64,000 bases of DNA from Oceanicaulis sp. HTCC2633 (GTDB lineage: Bacteria > Pseudomonadota > Alphaproteobacteria > Caulobacterales > Maricaulaceae): NCBI RefSeq assembly GCF_000152745.1, contig NZ_CH672428.1, forward strand, positions 1,937,327 through 2,001,326, given 5' to 3'. Below are positions 50,973-59,646 of the stretch, piece after piece (the stretch's first letter is position 1; every line of letters begins with the position of its first letter). A program made the translations under genes and the position numbers. Under the pieces are notes generated by a model. That model saw only the letters and a program-made list of their open reading frames with translations. It was not told the DNA's origin and searched no databases.

Positions 50973-52212
50973 GACTGAGTCTGGAAACGATGAGGCGCGC
51001 GCGATGGCGGAGGCTGTCGCGCGCACGTCCTATGGACGCCTTGTGGCGAGGCTGGCGCGACGCTGGGGCGATCTTTCCCGCGCCGAGGACGCCCTGTCAG
51101 ACGCCTTCGAGCGGGCCTTGCGCAGCTGGCCCGGGAGCGGACTGCCGGACCAGCCTGAAGCCTGGCTTCTGAAAACCGCACATCGTCGCCTGATTGATGG
51201 CGCACGCCAGTCCGGCGTGCAGGCCCGCGCCGAGCCGGAGATCGAGCGCTTGCTGGATGAGTTGACTGAGCGTGATGATCCGGACGCCCTGCCCGATGAA
51301 CGCCTCGGGCTGATGCTGGCCTGCGCGCATCCCGATCTTGATCCGACGCTTCATACCCCACTGATGCTGCAAGCGGTGCTAGGGCTGGATGCGGCCCGGA
51401 TCGGCGCCGCATTTCTGATCAGCCCCGCCGCCATGGGCCAGCGGCTGAGCCGTGGCAAGGCGCGCCTGCGCGAGCGCGGCGCCCGGTTCGACCTGCCCGG
51501 CAAGGACGAGCTGGCTGCGCGCATCACCCCGGTGCTGGACGCGATTTATGCCGCCTATGGCACGGGCTGGGACGAGATCGGCGCCAGTGAGAGCCGGGTG
51601 AGGGGCCTTGTGGGCGAGGCGCTCTATCTGAGCCGGCTTCTGACCGAGCTGGCGCCGGAGATCGCGGACGTCTGGGGGCTTTACGCGCTCATTGCCCATT
51701 GCGAAGCGCGCACCCCGGCAAGGCGGGACGCCGAGGGTCGGTTCATCCCGCTCTCCGAACAGGACCCGCAACTGTGGGACGCCGCGTTGATCTCTCAGGC
51801 CGAGAACGCTCTGCGCCGGTCGCTCAAGCTCGCCCCGCCCGCACGCTATGCGCTGGAAGCCTCGATCCAGTCGGTTCACGCCGAGCGGCGGGTAACCGCA
51901 GAGACCAACTGGCTGGCCGCCGCCGCGCTCTATGATGCCATGATCCGTCACGCCCCTAGCCTGGGCGCCCTGACGGCGCGCGCCTGCGCCCATGGCGAGG
52001 CGTTTGGGGCGGAGCGGGCGCTGGACAGTCTGGAAAAGCTTCAGGGTCAGGCGTCGGAGTATCAGCCGTACTGGGCGGCGCTGGCGCACTGGTCAGCGCG
52101 AGCTGGAAGACGCGAGGACGCCGCACGCGCCTATGACCGCGCCATCGTATTGAGCGCAGACCCGGCGGTGCGCGTCTATCTTGTCAAGTCGAGGGGCGCT
52201 CTACTGCGCTGA
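50959..52212 (+). CDS. ECF42-type RNA polymerase sigma factor (DUF6596)
   Basis: A 417-residue sigma factor. Region 2 (RRWGDLSRAEDALSDAFERAL, WLLKTAHRRLIDGAR) is followed by a region-4 HTH (AARIGAAFLISPAAMGQRLSRGKARLRERG) and then an approximately 240-residue C-terminal extension with TPR-like helices (ASIQSVHAERRVTAETNWL, YDAMIRHAPSLGALTARAC) typical of ECF42. No anti-sigma gene is adjacent. In the known ECF42 groups the extension is needed for activity and the linked genes encode DGPF proteins, exactly as seen here. Confidence 0.9.
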   Translation: MATPETESGNDEARAMAEAVARTSYGRLVARLARRWGDLSRAEDALSDAFERALRSWPGSGLPDQPEAWLLKTAHRRLIDGARQSGVQARAEPEIERLLDELTERDDPDALPDERLGLMLACAHPDLDPTLHTPLMLQAVLGLDAARIGAAFLISPAAMGQRLSRGKARLRERGARFDLPGKDELAARITPVLDAIYAAYGTGWDEIGASESRVRGLVGEALYLSRLLTELAPEIADVWGLYALIAHCEARTPARRDAEGRFIPLSEQDPQLWDAALISQAENALRRSLKLAPPARYALEASIQSVHAERRVTAETNWLAAAALYDAMIRHAPSLGALTARACAHGEAFGAERALDSLEKLQGQASEYQPYWAALAHWSARAGRREDAARAYDRAIVLSADPAVRVYLVKSRGALLR

Positions 52213-52383
52213 TAGACGTTCCTGAACCGCATTCGGGCGGCCCATCAGGGCATCAGACGCCCCGTCCAGAAGTGGGTCCATGACAAGCGGGCCCAGAAAG
52301 AACACGCCGAAGAGCAGACCAAGCCAAAGGCTAGATGGCAGTCCGAGCCAGGCCCCAGGCTTGGTGTCGTTGTCCTCCATCAT
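52201..52383 (-). CDS. Small single-TM hypothetical protein
   Basis: A 60-residue protein with one hydrophobic segment (SSLWLGLLFGVFFLGPLV). AGGAG lies ten bases before the ATG at 52383. It overlaps the end of the convergent sigma gene by 12 bases. Unknown function. Confidence 0.55.
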   Translation of the reverse strand: MMEDNDTKPGAWLGLPSSLWLGLLFGVFFLGPLVMDPLLDGASDALMGRPNAVQERLSAQ

Positions 52384-52578
52384 GGAGTTACGCTCCTGAT
52401 CACAGCGCCCAGCTCTATCCAAAGTCGAGGCGTTTCTCCTGAAACACTATCTTTCGCTTGACCACTGAGCAAGCCCGTCGCAAATGCAGCCCCGTGGTCC
52501 TGCGGATCACCATGACGCAGCGCGCAAGGCGCCGCGCCCCCTCGCCAAACCCGCCCTAGCGCCCTAAACCTCTCCCTC

Positions 52579-54108
52579 GTGTTTGGAACCATCTCGAACG
52601 TCTTTCGCCTGACGCGCGCCGCCTGGACGCTGGCCCGTCATGACGCGATCTTCCCGGCTGAGTACCAGTCGGCGTTTCCGGCGCCGGCGCGGGTGCTGGG
52701 CAAGTTCGCGCGTCTGATCGCCATCCGCGACCGGGCGAAGAATCCCGGCGAACGTCTGGCCCATGCTCTTGAAAAGCTGGGCCCGTCCTATGTGAAATTC
52801 GGTCAGGTGCTGGCGACGCGCGCCGATGTGATCGGCGCGGAGTTCGCCCGCGGCCTGTCCCGGCTTCAGGACAAGATGGAGCCCTTCGGCATGGCGCAAG
52901 CGCGCGCCACGATCGAGGCCGAGTTCGGCCAGCCGGTCGAAGCGCTGTTGTCCGAGTTTGGCGAGCCGGTCGCCGCCGCCTCCATCGCGCAGGTGCACAA
53001 GGCGAAGACGCTCGATGGTCGCGATGTGGCGGTGAAGATCCTGCGCCCGGACGCGGCCGAACGGATCCGCCGCGATATTTCCGCCATGCGTCTGGGCTCA
53101 AGGCTCGCAGAAGGCCTGTTCCCCGCCTCCAAGCGCATGGAGCCCCGCGCCTTCGTGGAGACGGTGGCGCGCTCTTTGGTGCTGGAGCTCGATCTTCGTC
53201 TGGAAGCGGCCTCGGCCAACGAGCTGAGTGAAGCCGCCGTCGCGGCGCAGAACTTCTTCATTCCCGAAGTCGTCTGGCCTCTGACCGCCAAGAAGGTGCT
53301 CACCACCCAATGGATCGACGCCATACCGATGACCGATCTCGACGCGGTGCGCGCTGCGGGCGTGGATACGGTGAAGCTGGCGGGCGATCTCACCGACGCG
53401 TTCCTGTCGACCGCGCTCGAGCAGGGCGTGTTCCACGCGGACCTTCATGCGGGCAATCTGTTCGTGACGAAGGAAGGCCTGCTGTGGGCGGTGGATTTCG
53501 GCATTATCGGACGATTGGGCCGGGGCGAGCGGCGCTATCTGGCGCGCATCCTTCATGGCTTCCTGACCCGCGATTATGACGGCGCAGCGCAAGCCCATTT
53601 CGACGCCGGCTATGTGCCCGAACACCATTCCCGCGCCGATTTCGCGAGCGCCCTGCGCGCCGTGGCCGAACCGATCTTCGGCAAGAGCGCGGGCGAAACG
53701 CCCATGAGCCGGGTGCTCATGCAATTGTTCGAGATCACCGATCTCTATGACATGCATCTCCAGCCCCAGCTGGTGCTGCTTCAGAAAACCATGGTGCAGG
53801 CCGAGGGCGTCTGTCGCCTGCTGACCGATGACCACAACATGTGGCAGGCGTCAGGCCCCGCCGTGGAGCGCTTCATGCGCCGCGAGCTGGGCCCGCAAGG
53901 CCGGATCGAGGATCTCAGCGAAGCCTTTGACCGCGCCAAGTCCGCCATCAAGCGCCTGCCCGACACGCTGGACGAGCTGACCGAGACCGCCCGCGTCATG
54001 CGGGAACGCGAAACCCCGGATACGTCCGGCTCACGCTGGCTGATCGCCGGGCTGGGCGTGATCGCCGGCGCCTCAACCGCCATCGCGGTGCTGCTGGCGG
54101 TGATGTGA
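52579..54108 (+). CDS. ubiB: Ubiquinone biosynthesis protein UbiB (ABC1/ADCK kinase-like)
   Basis: A 509-residue UbiB with GTG start. The KxGQ motif (YVKFGQVLATRADV), the Ala-rich AAASIAQVHKAKT loop, VAVKILRP, the kinase-like core FHADLHAGNLFV and VDFGIIGRL, and two C-terminal TM helices (LIAGLGVIAGASTAIAVLL) are present. It supports ubiquinone synthesis or transport. Confidence 0.95.
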   Translation: MFGTISNVFRLTRAAWTLARHDAIFPAEYQSAFPAPARVLGKFARLIAIRDRAKNPGERLAHALEKLGPSYVKFGQVLATRADVIGAEFARGLSRLQDKMEPFGMAQARATIEAEFGQPVEALLSEFGEPVAAASIAQVHKAKTLDGRDVAVKILRPDAAERIRRDISAMRLGSRLAEGLFPASKRMEPRAFVETVARSLVLELDLRLEAASANELSEAAVAAQNFFIPEVVWPLTAKKVLTTQWIDAIPMTDLDAVRAAGVDTVKLAGDLTDAFLSTALEQGVFHADLHAGNLFVTKEGLLWAVDFGIIGRLGRGERRYLARILHGFLTRDYDGAAQAHFDAGYVPEHHSRADFASALRAVAEPIFGKSAGETPMSRVLMQLFEITDLYDMHLQPQLVLLQKTMVQAEGVCRLLTDDHNMWQASGPAVERFMRRELGPQGRIEDLSEAFDRAKSAIKRLPDTLDELTETARVMRERETPDTSGSRWLIAGLGVIAGASTAIAVLLAVM

Positions 54109-54175
54109 TCCGTCCTCAGGTGACGTAAAGGCCTGTTCAGGGTAAGCCTGAGCTGAAACAGCCGCGGGGCATGTC

Positions 54176-54718
54176 ATGGCGGACAAACGCATTCTTCTGA
54201 TCATAGGCGGCGGTATTGCAGCCTATAAATCGCTCGAACTGATCCGCGAGCTGGCGCGCCGGTCGATCCGGACGCGCGCCATCCTGACCGAGGCCGGCAA
54301 GCAGTTCGTCACCCCGATGAGCGTGGGCGCCCTGACCGCCGACAAGGTCTATTCCGAACTGTTCTCGCTGACCGATGAAGCGGAAATGGGCCATATCGAG
54401 CTGTCGCGCTCGGCCGATCTCGTGGTGGTCTGCCCCGCCACGGCGAACCTGATGGCCAAGGCCGCCCACGGGCTGGCCGATGATCTCGCCTCCACAACGC
54501 TGCTCGCTACCGACAAGGCCGTGCTGATGGCTCCGGCAATGAATGTGCGCATGTGGACCCATCCCGCCACCCAGGCGAATGTGAAGACGCTGCGCAGCTA
54601 TGGCGTCACCGTGATGGAGCCGGATGAGGGCGAGATGGCCTGTGGCGAGTTTGGTCCCGGCCGCCTGCCCGAACCCGTGCGCATCGCTGACGCCATCGAG
54701 GCCGCGCTCAAGTCATGA
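54176..54718 (+). CDS. coaC: Phosphopantothenoylcysteine decarboxylase (CoaC)
   Basis: A 180-residue HFCD-type flavoprotein. IGGGIAAYKSLELIRELARR, the FMN site VVCPATANLMAKAAHGLADD, the MAPAMNVRMW active-site motif and the substrate-clamp EMACGEFGPGRLPEP are present. It decarboxylates 4'-phosphopantothenoylcysteine in CoA synthesis. In most bacteria it is fused to CoaB; here it ends TGA at 54716-54718, overlapping the ATG of coaB. Confidence 0.93.
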   Translation: MADKRILLIIGGGIAAYKSLELIRELARRSIRTRAILTEAGKQFVTPMSVGALTADKVYSELFSLTDEAEMGHIELSRSADLVVVCPATANLMAKAAHGLADDLASTTLLATDKAVLMAPAMNVRMWTHPATQANVKTLRSYGVTVMEPDEGEMACGEFGPGRLPEPVRIADAIEAALKS

Positions 54719-55347
54719 AGGCCATCGTCACCGCCGGCCCGACGCTGGAACCGATCGATCCGGTCCGCTTCCTTTCGAACCGCTCCTCGGGCCAGCAGGG
54801 CTACGCCATCGCCGAGGCCTTGCGCGATCTCGGCTTCGAGGTCGTGCTGATCTCCGGTCCTGTGGCGCTGAACGATCCCAAGGGGCTTCAGACCGTGCGC
54901 ATCGAGACCGCGCGCGAGATGCTGGCGGCGGTGAATGACCAGCTGCCCGCCGACGTCTTCGTCTCCGTCGCGGCAGTCGCCGACTGGCGCCCGGCGGAAA
55001 CGGCGGACAGGAAGCTCAAGCTCGACAAGGGCGCGATGGCGAGCCTGCCGCTGGCGGAGAACCCCGATATCCTGAAGACGATCTCTCATTATGGCCTCGG
55101 TCATCGCCCGCGTCTGGTGGTGGGGTTCGCCGCAGAGACCCATGACGTGGTCGCCCACGCCCGCGCCAAGCGAGATCGCAAGGGATGCGACTGGATCGTC
55201 GCCAATGATGTGTCCGGCGATGTGATGGGCGGGGCGGAGAACGCGGCGCTGCTGATCACGCCCGGCGGCGAGGAAGAGTTCGCTCGGGCGGCGAAGTCAG
55301 AGCTGGCCCGAAATCTCGCCAGTCGCATAAAGCAAGCGCTTTCATAG
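54715..55347 (+). CDS. coaB: Phosphopantothenate-cysteine ligase (CoaB)
   Basis: A 210-residue CoaB domain: IVTAGPTLEPIDPVRFLSNR, SSGQQGYAIAEALRDLGF, ADVFVSVAAVADWRP, LVVGFAAETHDV and KGCDWIVANDV. It uses a nucleotide triphosphate to join phosphopantothenate and cysteine. Translationally coupled to coaC by ATGA overlap. Together they make the two steps normally done by bifunctional CoaBC. Confidence 0.93.
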   Translation: MKAIVTAGPTLEPIDPVRFLSNRSSGQQGYAIAEALRDLGFEVVLISGPVALNDPKGLQTVRIETAREMLAAVNDQLPADVFVSVAAVADWRPAETADRKLKLDKGAMASLPLAENPDILKTISHYGLGHRPRLVVGFAAETHDVVAHARAKRDRKGCDWIVANDVSGDVMGGAENAALLITPGGEEEFARAAKSELARNLASRIKQALS

Positions 55348-55420
55348 ACTTCACACTGGGTTTGAATTCGCCCCTTTTCGCTTGTTAGGCTTGAGAGGTT
55401 AAGCAAACTCAGGACCTGAC

Positions 55421-55912
55421 ATGAAAACCGTACTGACTGCCCTCGCGCTTGCCGGCTTTGGCGCGACCGCCGCACAGGCGGACTGCTATTCGATCTACCC
55501 GCAAGGCGCCGGCCAGGAGCCGGTCCCGATGGTCGGGTACAGCGTGACTGAAGCCGCCGATCTGGAAGGGTTGATGGACGCCCCGCCGCTGGCGGAAGGC
55601 GCAAACGCCATCGCGTGTGAACGCGACAGCATCGTGCCGCGCCTGAACGATTTCGAGCTGGTGCGCTATCACTCCACTCCGCTTCTGATCTCCACCGGCG
55701 AGGGCGAGAACGCCCAGATGCTCATTCTGGGCTTCCAGCCGGCCATGGAGGACGAGAATGGCGAGATGACCGAGCCGCAATACCGCGTGCAAATGGCCCA
55801 GGGCGGGCTCAATGACGACGAGCGGACCGGCATTATCGGCGCGCTGGAAGGCTTTGCCGAAAGCGAGCAGGCGCTGGATGCGTATCTGCGCGCGCAAGAA
55901 CAAGACAGCTGA
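55421..55912 (+). CDS. Exported hypothetical protein
   Basis: A 163-residue protein with a cleavable signal (cut after AQA, then DCYS). The mature part is acidic, with IYPQGAGQEPVPMVGYSVTE and CERDSIVPRLNDFELVRYHS. Two Cys suggest a disulphide. No family was recognised. A strong hairpin separates it from dut. Confidence 0.65.
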   Translation: MKTVLTALALAGFGATAAQADCYSIYPQGAGQEPVPMVGYSVTEAADLEGLMDAPPLAEGANAIACERDSIVPRLNDFELVRYHSTPLLISTGEGENAQMLILGFQPAMEDENGEMTEPQYRVQMAQGGLNDDERTGIIGALEGFAESEQALDAYLRAQEQDS

Positions 55913-55932
55913 CTTCGCTCGCTTCAGGCGCT

Positions 55933-55967
55933 AACCCTTCCCGCACACTCAAGCGGCGGGAAGGGTT
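55933..55967 (+). promoter_or_regulatory. 12-bp hairpin covering the dut ribosome-binding site
   Basis: AACCCTTCCCGC (55933-55944) pairs perfectly with GCGGGAAGGGTT (55956-55967). The AAGGG at 55961-55965 is seven bases from the dut ATG at 55973 and would be its Shine-Dalgarno, so the stem could block dut translation. It may instead terminate the upstream gene, but no T run follows. Confidence 0.5.
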
Positions 55968-55972
55968 GCGTC

Positions 55973-56419
55973 ATGAAGCTGAATGTCAAAACGCTCGAAC
56001 ATTTTGAAGGCCTTGAGCTTCCGGCCTATCAGACGGCGGGCTCCGCCGGTCTGGACCTGCCCGCCGCCGTGCCTGCGGATGAGCCCGTGGTGATCGCGCC
56101 GGGCGAATGGAAGCTGATCCCGACCGGCATCTGCATCGCCCTGCCTGAAGGCTATGAAGCCCAGATCCGCCCCCGCTCGGGGCTCGCGGCCAAGAAGGGG
56201 ATTTCCTGCGTGAACACGCCGGGCACGGTGGACGCGGATTATCGTGGCGAGCTGCGCGTCAACCTGATCAATCACGGCAGGGAGCCCTTCGTCGTCCAGC
56301 GCGGCGAGCGCATTGCCCAGATGGTGATCGGCCAGTTCACCCAGATCAGCTGGAACCCGGTCGATGCGCTCGATGAAACCGCGCGCGGACAGGGCGGATT
56401 TGGCTCGACCGGCGTCTAG
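55973..56419 (+). CDS. dut: dUTP diphosphatase
   Basis: A 148-residue trimeric dUTPase removing dUTP and supplying dUMP. The five motifs are seen: [40 protein letters not shown] and the C-terminal [10 protein letters not shown]. The last four bases overlap the end of the convergent PIN gene. Confidence 0.97.
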   Translation: MKLNVKTLEHFEGLELPAYQTAGSAGLDLPAAVPADEPVVIAPGEWKLIPTGICIALPEGYEAQIRPRSGLAAKKGISCVNTPGTVDADYRGELRVNLINHGREPFVVQRGERIAQMVIGQFTQISWNPVDALDETARGQGGFGSTGV

Positions 56420-57225
56420 ATCCCCAGCTTCTTCGCCAGCGATCCCAGTCGCGAGCGTTGCAAGGCCAGCGCAAAGCGCGGCGCGCTGAGGCCGAGCCTC
56501 TGCGCGGCTGTCAGAAGCGCCGCGCGGGCGGTCTCAGGCGCGAGACCCAGACGGGACGCGATGAAATCGCCGGACGGGCGTGCATACAGCCCCAGCGGTT
56601 TCAGCGTGGCGCGGGGGAAATCCTTCATGTTCTCGGTCAGGATCACCCGCGCCTGACCGGCGCTGGCGGCCTGCATGACATGGGCGTCGTCCGGATCAGG
56701 CAGCTTGCCGGTCACCTTGATCGCCATGGCGTCCTCGGTGGGCACCAGCGCTTCAGGATAGGCATGCTCGAGCGCCAGAACGAGGCGCGCGGCCTCTCCG
56801 GGACCATCCCGATCCGGCTTGCCGTCGACAATCCGGGCATGGGCGTGGCCGGTCTCGAACAGCACTTTCTCCGACCAGCGCGGATAGAAGAACCCGGCGT
56901 CAGCCAGCGCCAGCACCAGGTGCCGACGCACGGCGCCCGCCAGCACGCAGGCATCCAGAAACACGGCCGGCCGATCAAAGTCTTCTGGTAATTCAACCGC
57001 TTCAGGGGCGGCGATCACCGGCGCGTCCGAGCTGGACGGCGCCAGATGCAGGCCATCAATCCCGGCGAGGTCTTTCAGCGCCTGCGTTCGAACCCGGCGG
57101 CGCTGCTCGGCCAGCCGTTTGACGCTGCGTTCATCCAGCGCCTCGGCGAACTCGCCCTGCGCGACCAGCTGGTTGAGCCCCCAGGCATCAACCCCCAGCG
57201 CGATTTGCGCAGCCTCTGGCGTCAT
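56416..57225 (-). CDS. PIN domain protein with N-terminal HTH-like domain
   Basis: A 269-residue protein. Residues 1-50 ([30 protein letters not shown]) look like an excisionase-type HTH. Residues 88-205 form a PIN nuclease domain with Asp91 ([11 protein letters not shown]), Glu124 ([10 protein letters not shown]), DPDDAHV at 177-183 and LTENMKDFP at 197-204, so all acidic residues are kept. It resembles VapC-like toxins whose HTH antitoxin is normally a separate gene. A C-terminal helical part follows ([15 protein letters not shown]). Its ATG overlaps by four bases the stop of the helicase gene upstream, and its end overlaps dut. Confidence 0.8.
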   Translation of the reverse strand: MTPEAAQIALGVDAWGLNQLVAQGEFAEALDERSVKRLAEQRRRVRTQALKDLAGIDGLHLAPSSSDAPVIAAPEAVELPEDFDRPAVFLDACVLAGAVRRHLVLALADAGFFYPRWSEKVLFETGHAHARIVDGKPDRDGPGEAARLVLALEHAYPEALVPTEDAMAIKVTGKLPDPDDAHVMQAASAGQARVILTENMKDFPRATLKPLGLYARPSGDFIASRLGLAPETARAALLTAAQRLGLSAPRFALALQRSRLGSLAKKLGI

Positions 57226-58526
57226 CCGCCAATCCCCAGCGGAGCCGGATCACAGAACGCCTTCACGTCAAACAGGCGCTGATCGGTGATGATGTCGGAC
57301 GGTCTCAAGGCGCGCGACAGCTCCAGCCCTTCCAGCGAGCGGGCGCGCGACAGGGCCACATAGGCCTGACCATGCGCGAAGAGACGCCGGGATACATCGA
57401 GATAGACCTTGTCCAGCGTCAGACCCTGCGCCTTGTGAATGGTCATCGCCCAGGCGAGCCGGAGCGGATACTGGACGTAGGAGCCAATGGTCTCGCGCTT
57501 GAGCTTGCTCGAATTGCCGTCCGCCGCATAGCGGATGCGTTCCCAGCTGACCGGTTCGATGGTCACGACCTGATCGTTCACATGCACTTTCACGCCGTCC
57601 GAGGAGAAACCCAGAACCTCGCCGATGGAGCCGTTCACATAGCGCCCGCCCGGATCATTGCGGATCATCATCACCCGCGCCCCGACCTTGAGCACCAGCG
57701 GGTCATCGGTGGGGAAGAGACGCGGGTCGAACTCGCCCTCGACCTTGCCGGAAAAGCCGCGCGGCTCGCCCCGCAAGCCTTCAAGACGCGCCTGATTGAT
57801 GGAGGAGGCGGCCTGATTGGTGGGCGTCAGCACCACATGGGTGCCAGACGCTTCGAGCCCGATCCGGCCCGTCACGCGCGCATTGAGGATTTCCGCGAGA
57901 TCATCGGTCAGCTCGCCGTCGCGCACGGCATTGAGCACTTCGACGAATTCGGGATCCGCCTGGCGGTGGACCTCGGTCAGCTCCACCATGGTGAAACCGG
58001 CGTCGCGAAACGCGGGCGCGTGGAAGAAGAAGGGACCGCCATAGGTCTCTTCCAGGAACATTCCCTCCTCGCCCTGGGCGATGGGCGGAAGCTGCGCGAG
58101 GTCACCCACAAGGATGATGCGCACGCCGCCAAAGGGTTCATTGCTGTCGCGATTGAGGCGGAGGGAGAAATCGACCGCCTGCATCATGTCAGAGCGGACC
58201 ATGGAGATCTCGTCGATCACCAGAGTGGTCAACGCCTTCACCGTCCGCGCATTGCGCAAGCGGCGGATATCGCCGGGCGTGATCAGGCGCGGCGGCAGGC
58301 GAAAGAAGCTGTGCAGGGTCTGTCCGCCCGCATTCATGGCCGCGACGCCCGTGGGCGCCACCACCGCGGCCTGCGGGCCAAGGCGTTCGAGGATCGCACG
58401 CGTGACCGTGGTCTTGCCCGTGCCCGCGCGACCGGTCAGGAACAGGTGCGCGCCGCCGCCAATGGCGTAATCGACCACGGCCTGCTGGTCAGGAGAAAGC
58501 GTAATTCCGGGGCGAGGGGTCAGCAC
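57222..58526 (-). CDS. PIF1/RecD-like superfamily 1 helicase
   Basis: A 434-residue SF1 helicase: Walker A TGRAGTGKTT at 31-40, the Q/HSFF region (QTLHSFFRLPP), Walker B LVIDEISMV at 102-110, VGDLAQLPPI, a RecD-like IMTIHKAQGLT segment (AMTIHKAQGLTLDKVYL) and motif VI YVALSRARSLEGL. GTG at 58526 is chosen because AAAGGAG lies eight bases upstream; a start at 58565 would run across that site. It is coupled to the PIN gene by a four-base overlap. Confidence 0.9.
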   Translation of the reverse strand: MLTPRPGITLSPDQQAVVDYAIGGGAHLFLTGRAGTGKTTVTRAILERLGPQAAVVAPTGVAAMNAGGQTLHSFFRLPPRLITPGDIRRLRNARTVKALTTLVIDEISMVRSDMMQAVDFSLRLNRDSNEPFGGVRIILVGDLAQLPPIAQGEEGMFLEETYGGPFFFHAPAFRDAGFTMVELTEVHRQADPEFVEVLNAVRDGELTDDLAEILNARVTGRIGLEASGTHVVLTPTNQAASSINQARLEGLRGEPRGFSGKVEGEFDPRLFPTDDPLVLKVGARVMMIRNDPGGRYVNGSIGEVLGFSSDGVKVHVNDQVVTIEPVSWERIRYAADGNSSKLKRETIGSYVQYPLRLAWAMTIHKAQGLTLDKVYLDVSRRLFAHGQAYVALSRARSLEGLELSRALRPSDIITDQRLFDVKAFCDPAPLGIGG

Positions 58527-58599
58527 GGTCTGGGCTCCTTTGAGGGAGCCCGACCCTGCCCTCATTCGGCGCTGCGATCCAGCGTGGAGCGCGGTGCGC

Positions 58600-59055
58600 C
58601 TAGCTGCGGATCGTCAGGCAGAGATCATTGGCGACCGAAACCGACTGGACGACCCCGTCCGGACCGCTGACCGCCTCGATGGTGCACAAAACCGGCGCAT
58701 AGGCGGGGTTAGACAAGGGCGCGAAGGAGGATTTGCGCGTCTCGATCACGAGGCCATCGTCATTGTAGACCGATTGGGTCATCGTATAGGTCTGGGAGCG
58801 GGGCGCATTGGCCAATTGCGCGCGCGCTTGCGGGCTCAGCTGGCGAAGGTCCTCGCTCGACACGGTCTCGTAGACATAGAGCTGACGCCCGCCCTCAAGG
58901 GCCGCCACGCTGACCGGCTCGCCATAGGTGGCGCTGAGCTGGTCAACAGCGACGCCGACGAACTGGCGCGGCATGAAACCGGATGAACCCGTGCTCTGAC
59001 AGGCCGTCAGAACCAGGCCGCCCAGCGCAGCCACGATCGTCAAGTTCACACGCAT
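58600..59055 (-). CDS. Hypothetical lipoprotein
   Basis: A 151-residue lipoprotein (lipobox LTAC, Cys19) with an SmpA/BamE-like outline: FVGVAVDQLSATYGEP then a strand-rich body, and a C-terminal pair of Cys (LCTIEAVSG, NDLCLTIRS). BamE-like proteins act at the outer membrane. Family not certain. Followed on the same strand (upstream) by another lipoprotein with a similar small domain. Confidence 0.65.
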   Translation of the reverse strand: MRVNLTIVAALGGLVLTACQSTGSSGFMPRQFVGVAVDQLSATYGEPVSVAALEGGRQLYVYETVSSEDLRQLSPQARAQLANAPRSQTYTMTQSVYNDDGLVIETRKSSFAPLSNPAYAPVLCTIEAVSGPDGVVQSVSVANDLCLTIRS

Positions 59056-59192
59056 GCCGGATGCTCCTTATACGCGCAATAAGCGTCAAATCTCGCGTAT
59101 CAGGATACAATCGGGTCCGCGTTCAATCATACAGTTCCTCGGCCACAGGCATCGCCGACAAGCGGAAGTCGCGCACGACACCGGCGGGATCA

Positions 59193-59540
59193 TCACGATA
59201 CGGGTCTCGCATGCACCCAGCGCGACTCGTCAGGCTCATACACCGTCTCGTCATAGCGCTCGATCCGCGTGTGGCGCTCGCCATTGGAATCCACATAGGT
59301 GACCCGGCGCTCATTGGGGATGGTGCGATAGCCGCCCGGAATGACGCGCTGCTCCTCGCGCATATAGCTCCAGACCTCGCCGCCATCGCTGAGCTCATCA
59401 ACGCGGTCGGGCGAGCCGAACTCGACCAGAACCACATCCTGGGTGCGCCCCACAAGCTGGCTCATATGCTGGCGATAGCCCTCGGATGTGGCGCAGGCCG
59501 TCAGGACAAGGGCCAGGGCGGCGGCGATCTGGTATTTCAT
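59193..59540 (-). CDS. Hypothetical lipoprotein, possibly frameshifted at its end
   Basis: A 115-residue lipoprotein (lipobox LTAC, Cys16) with LVGRTQDVVLVEFGSPDRVD, like the small SmpA/BamE repeat of its neighbour. The end in this frame is a short PVS. The next frame continues with a sensible tail (DPYRDDPAGVVRDFRLSAMP) to a stop at 59123, so a base may have been gained or lost between about 59196 and 59215. Confidence 0.55.
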   Translation of the reverse strand: MKYQIAAALALVLTACATSEGYRQHMSQLVGRTQDVVLVEFGSPDRVDELSDGGEVWSYMREEQRVIPGGYRTIPNERRVTYVDSNGERHTRIERYDETVYEPDESRWVHARPVS

Positions 59541-59646
59541 CTGTGCATCCCCATGGTTGGCGGTTCACTCTGAGCTACACTCGCCTTCATGAACGCAGGC
59601 TGAGCGCACAGGCGCCGCCCGTCAGCAAAGAGCAGGTCTGACCGAG

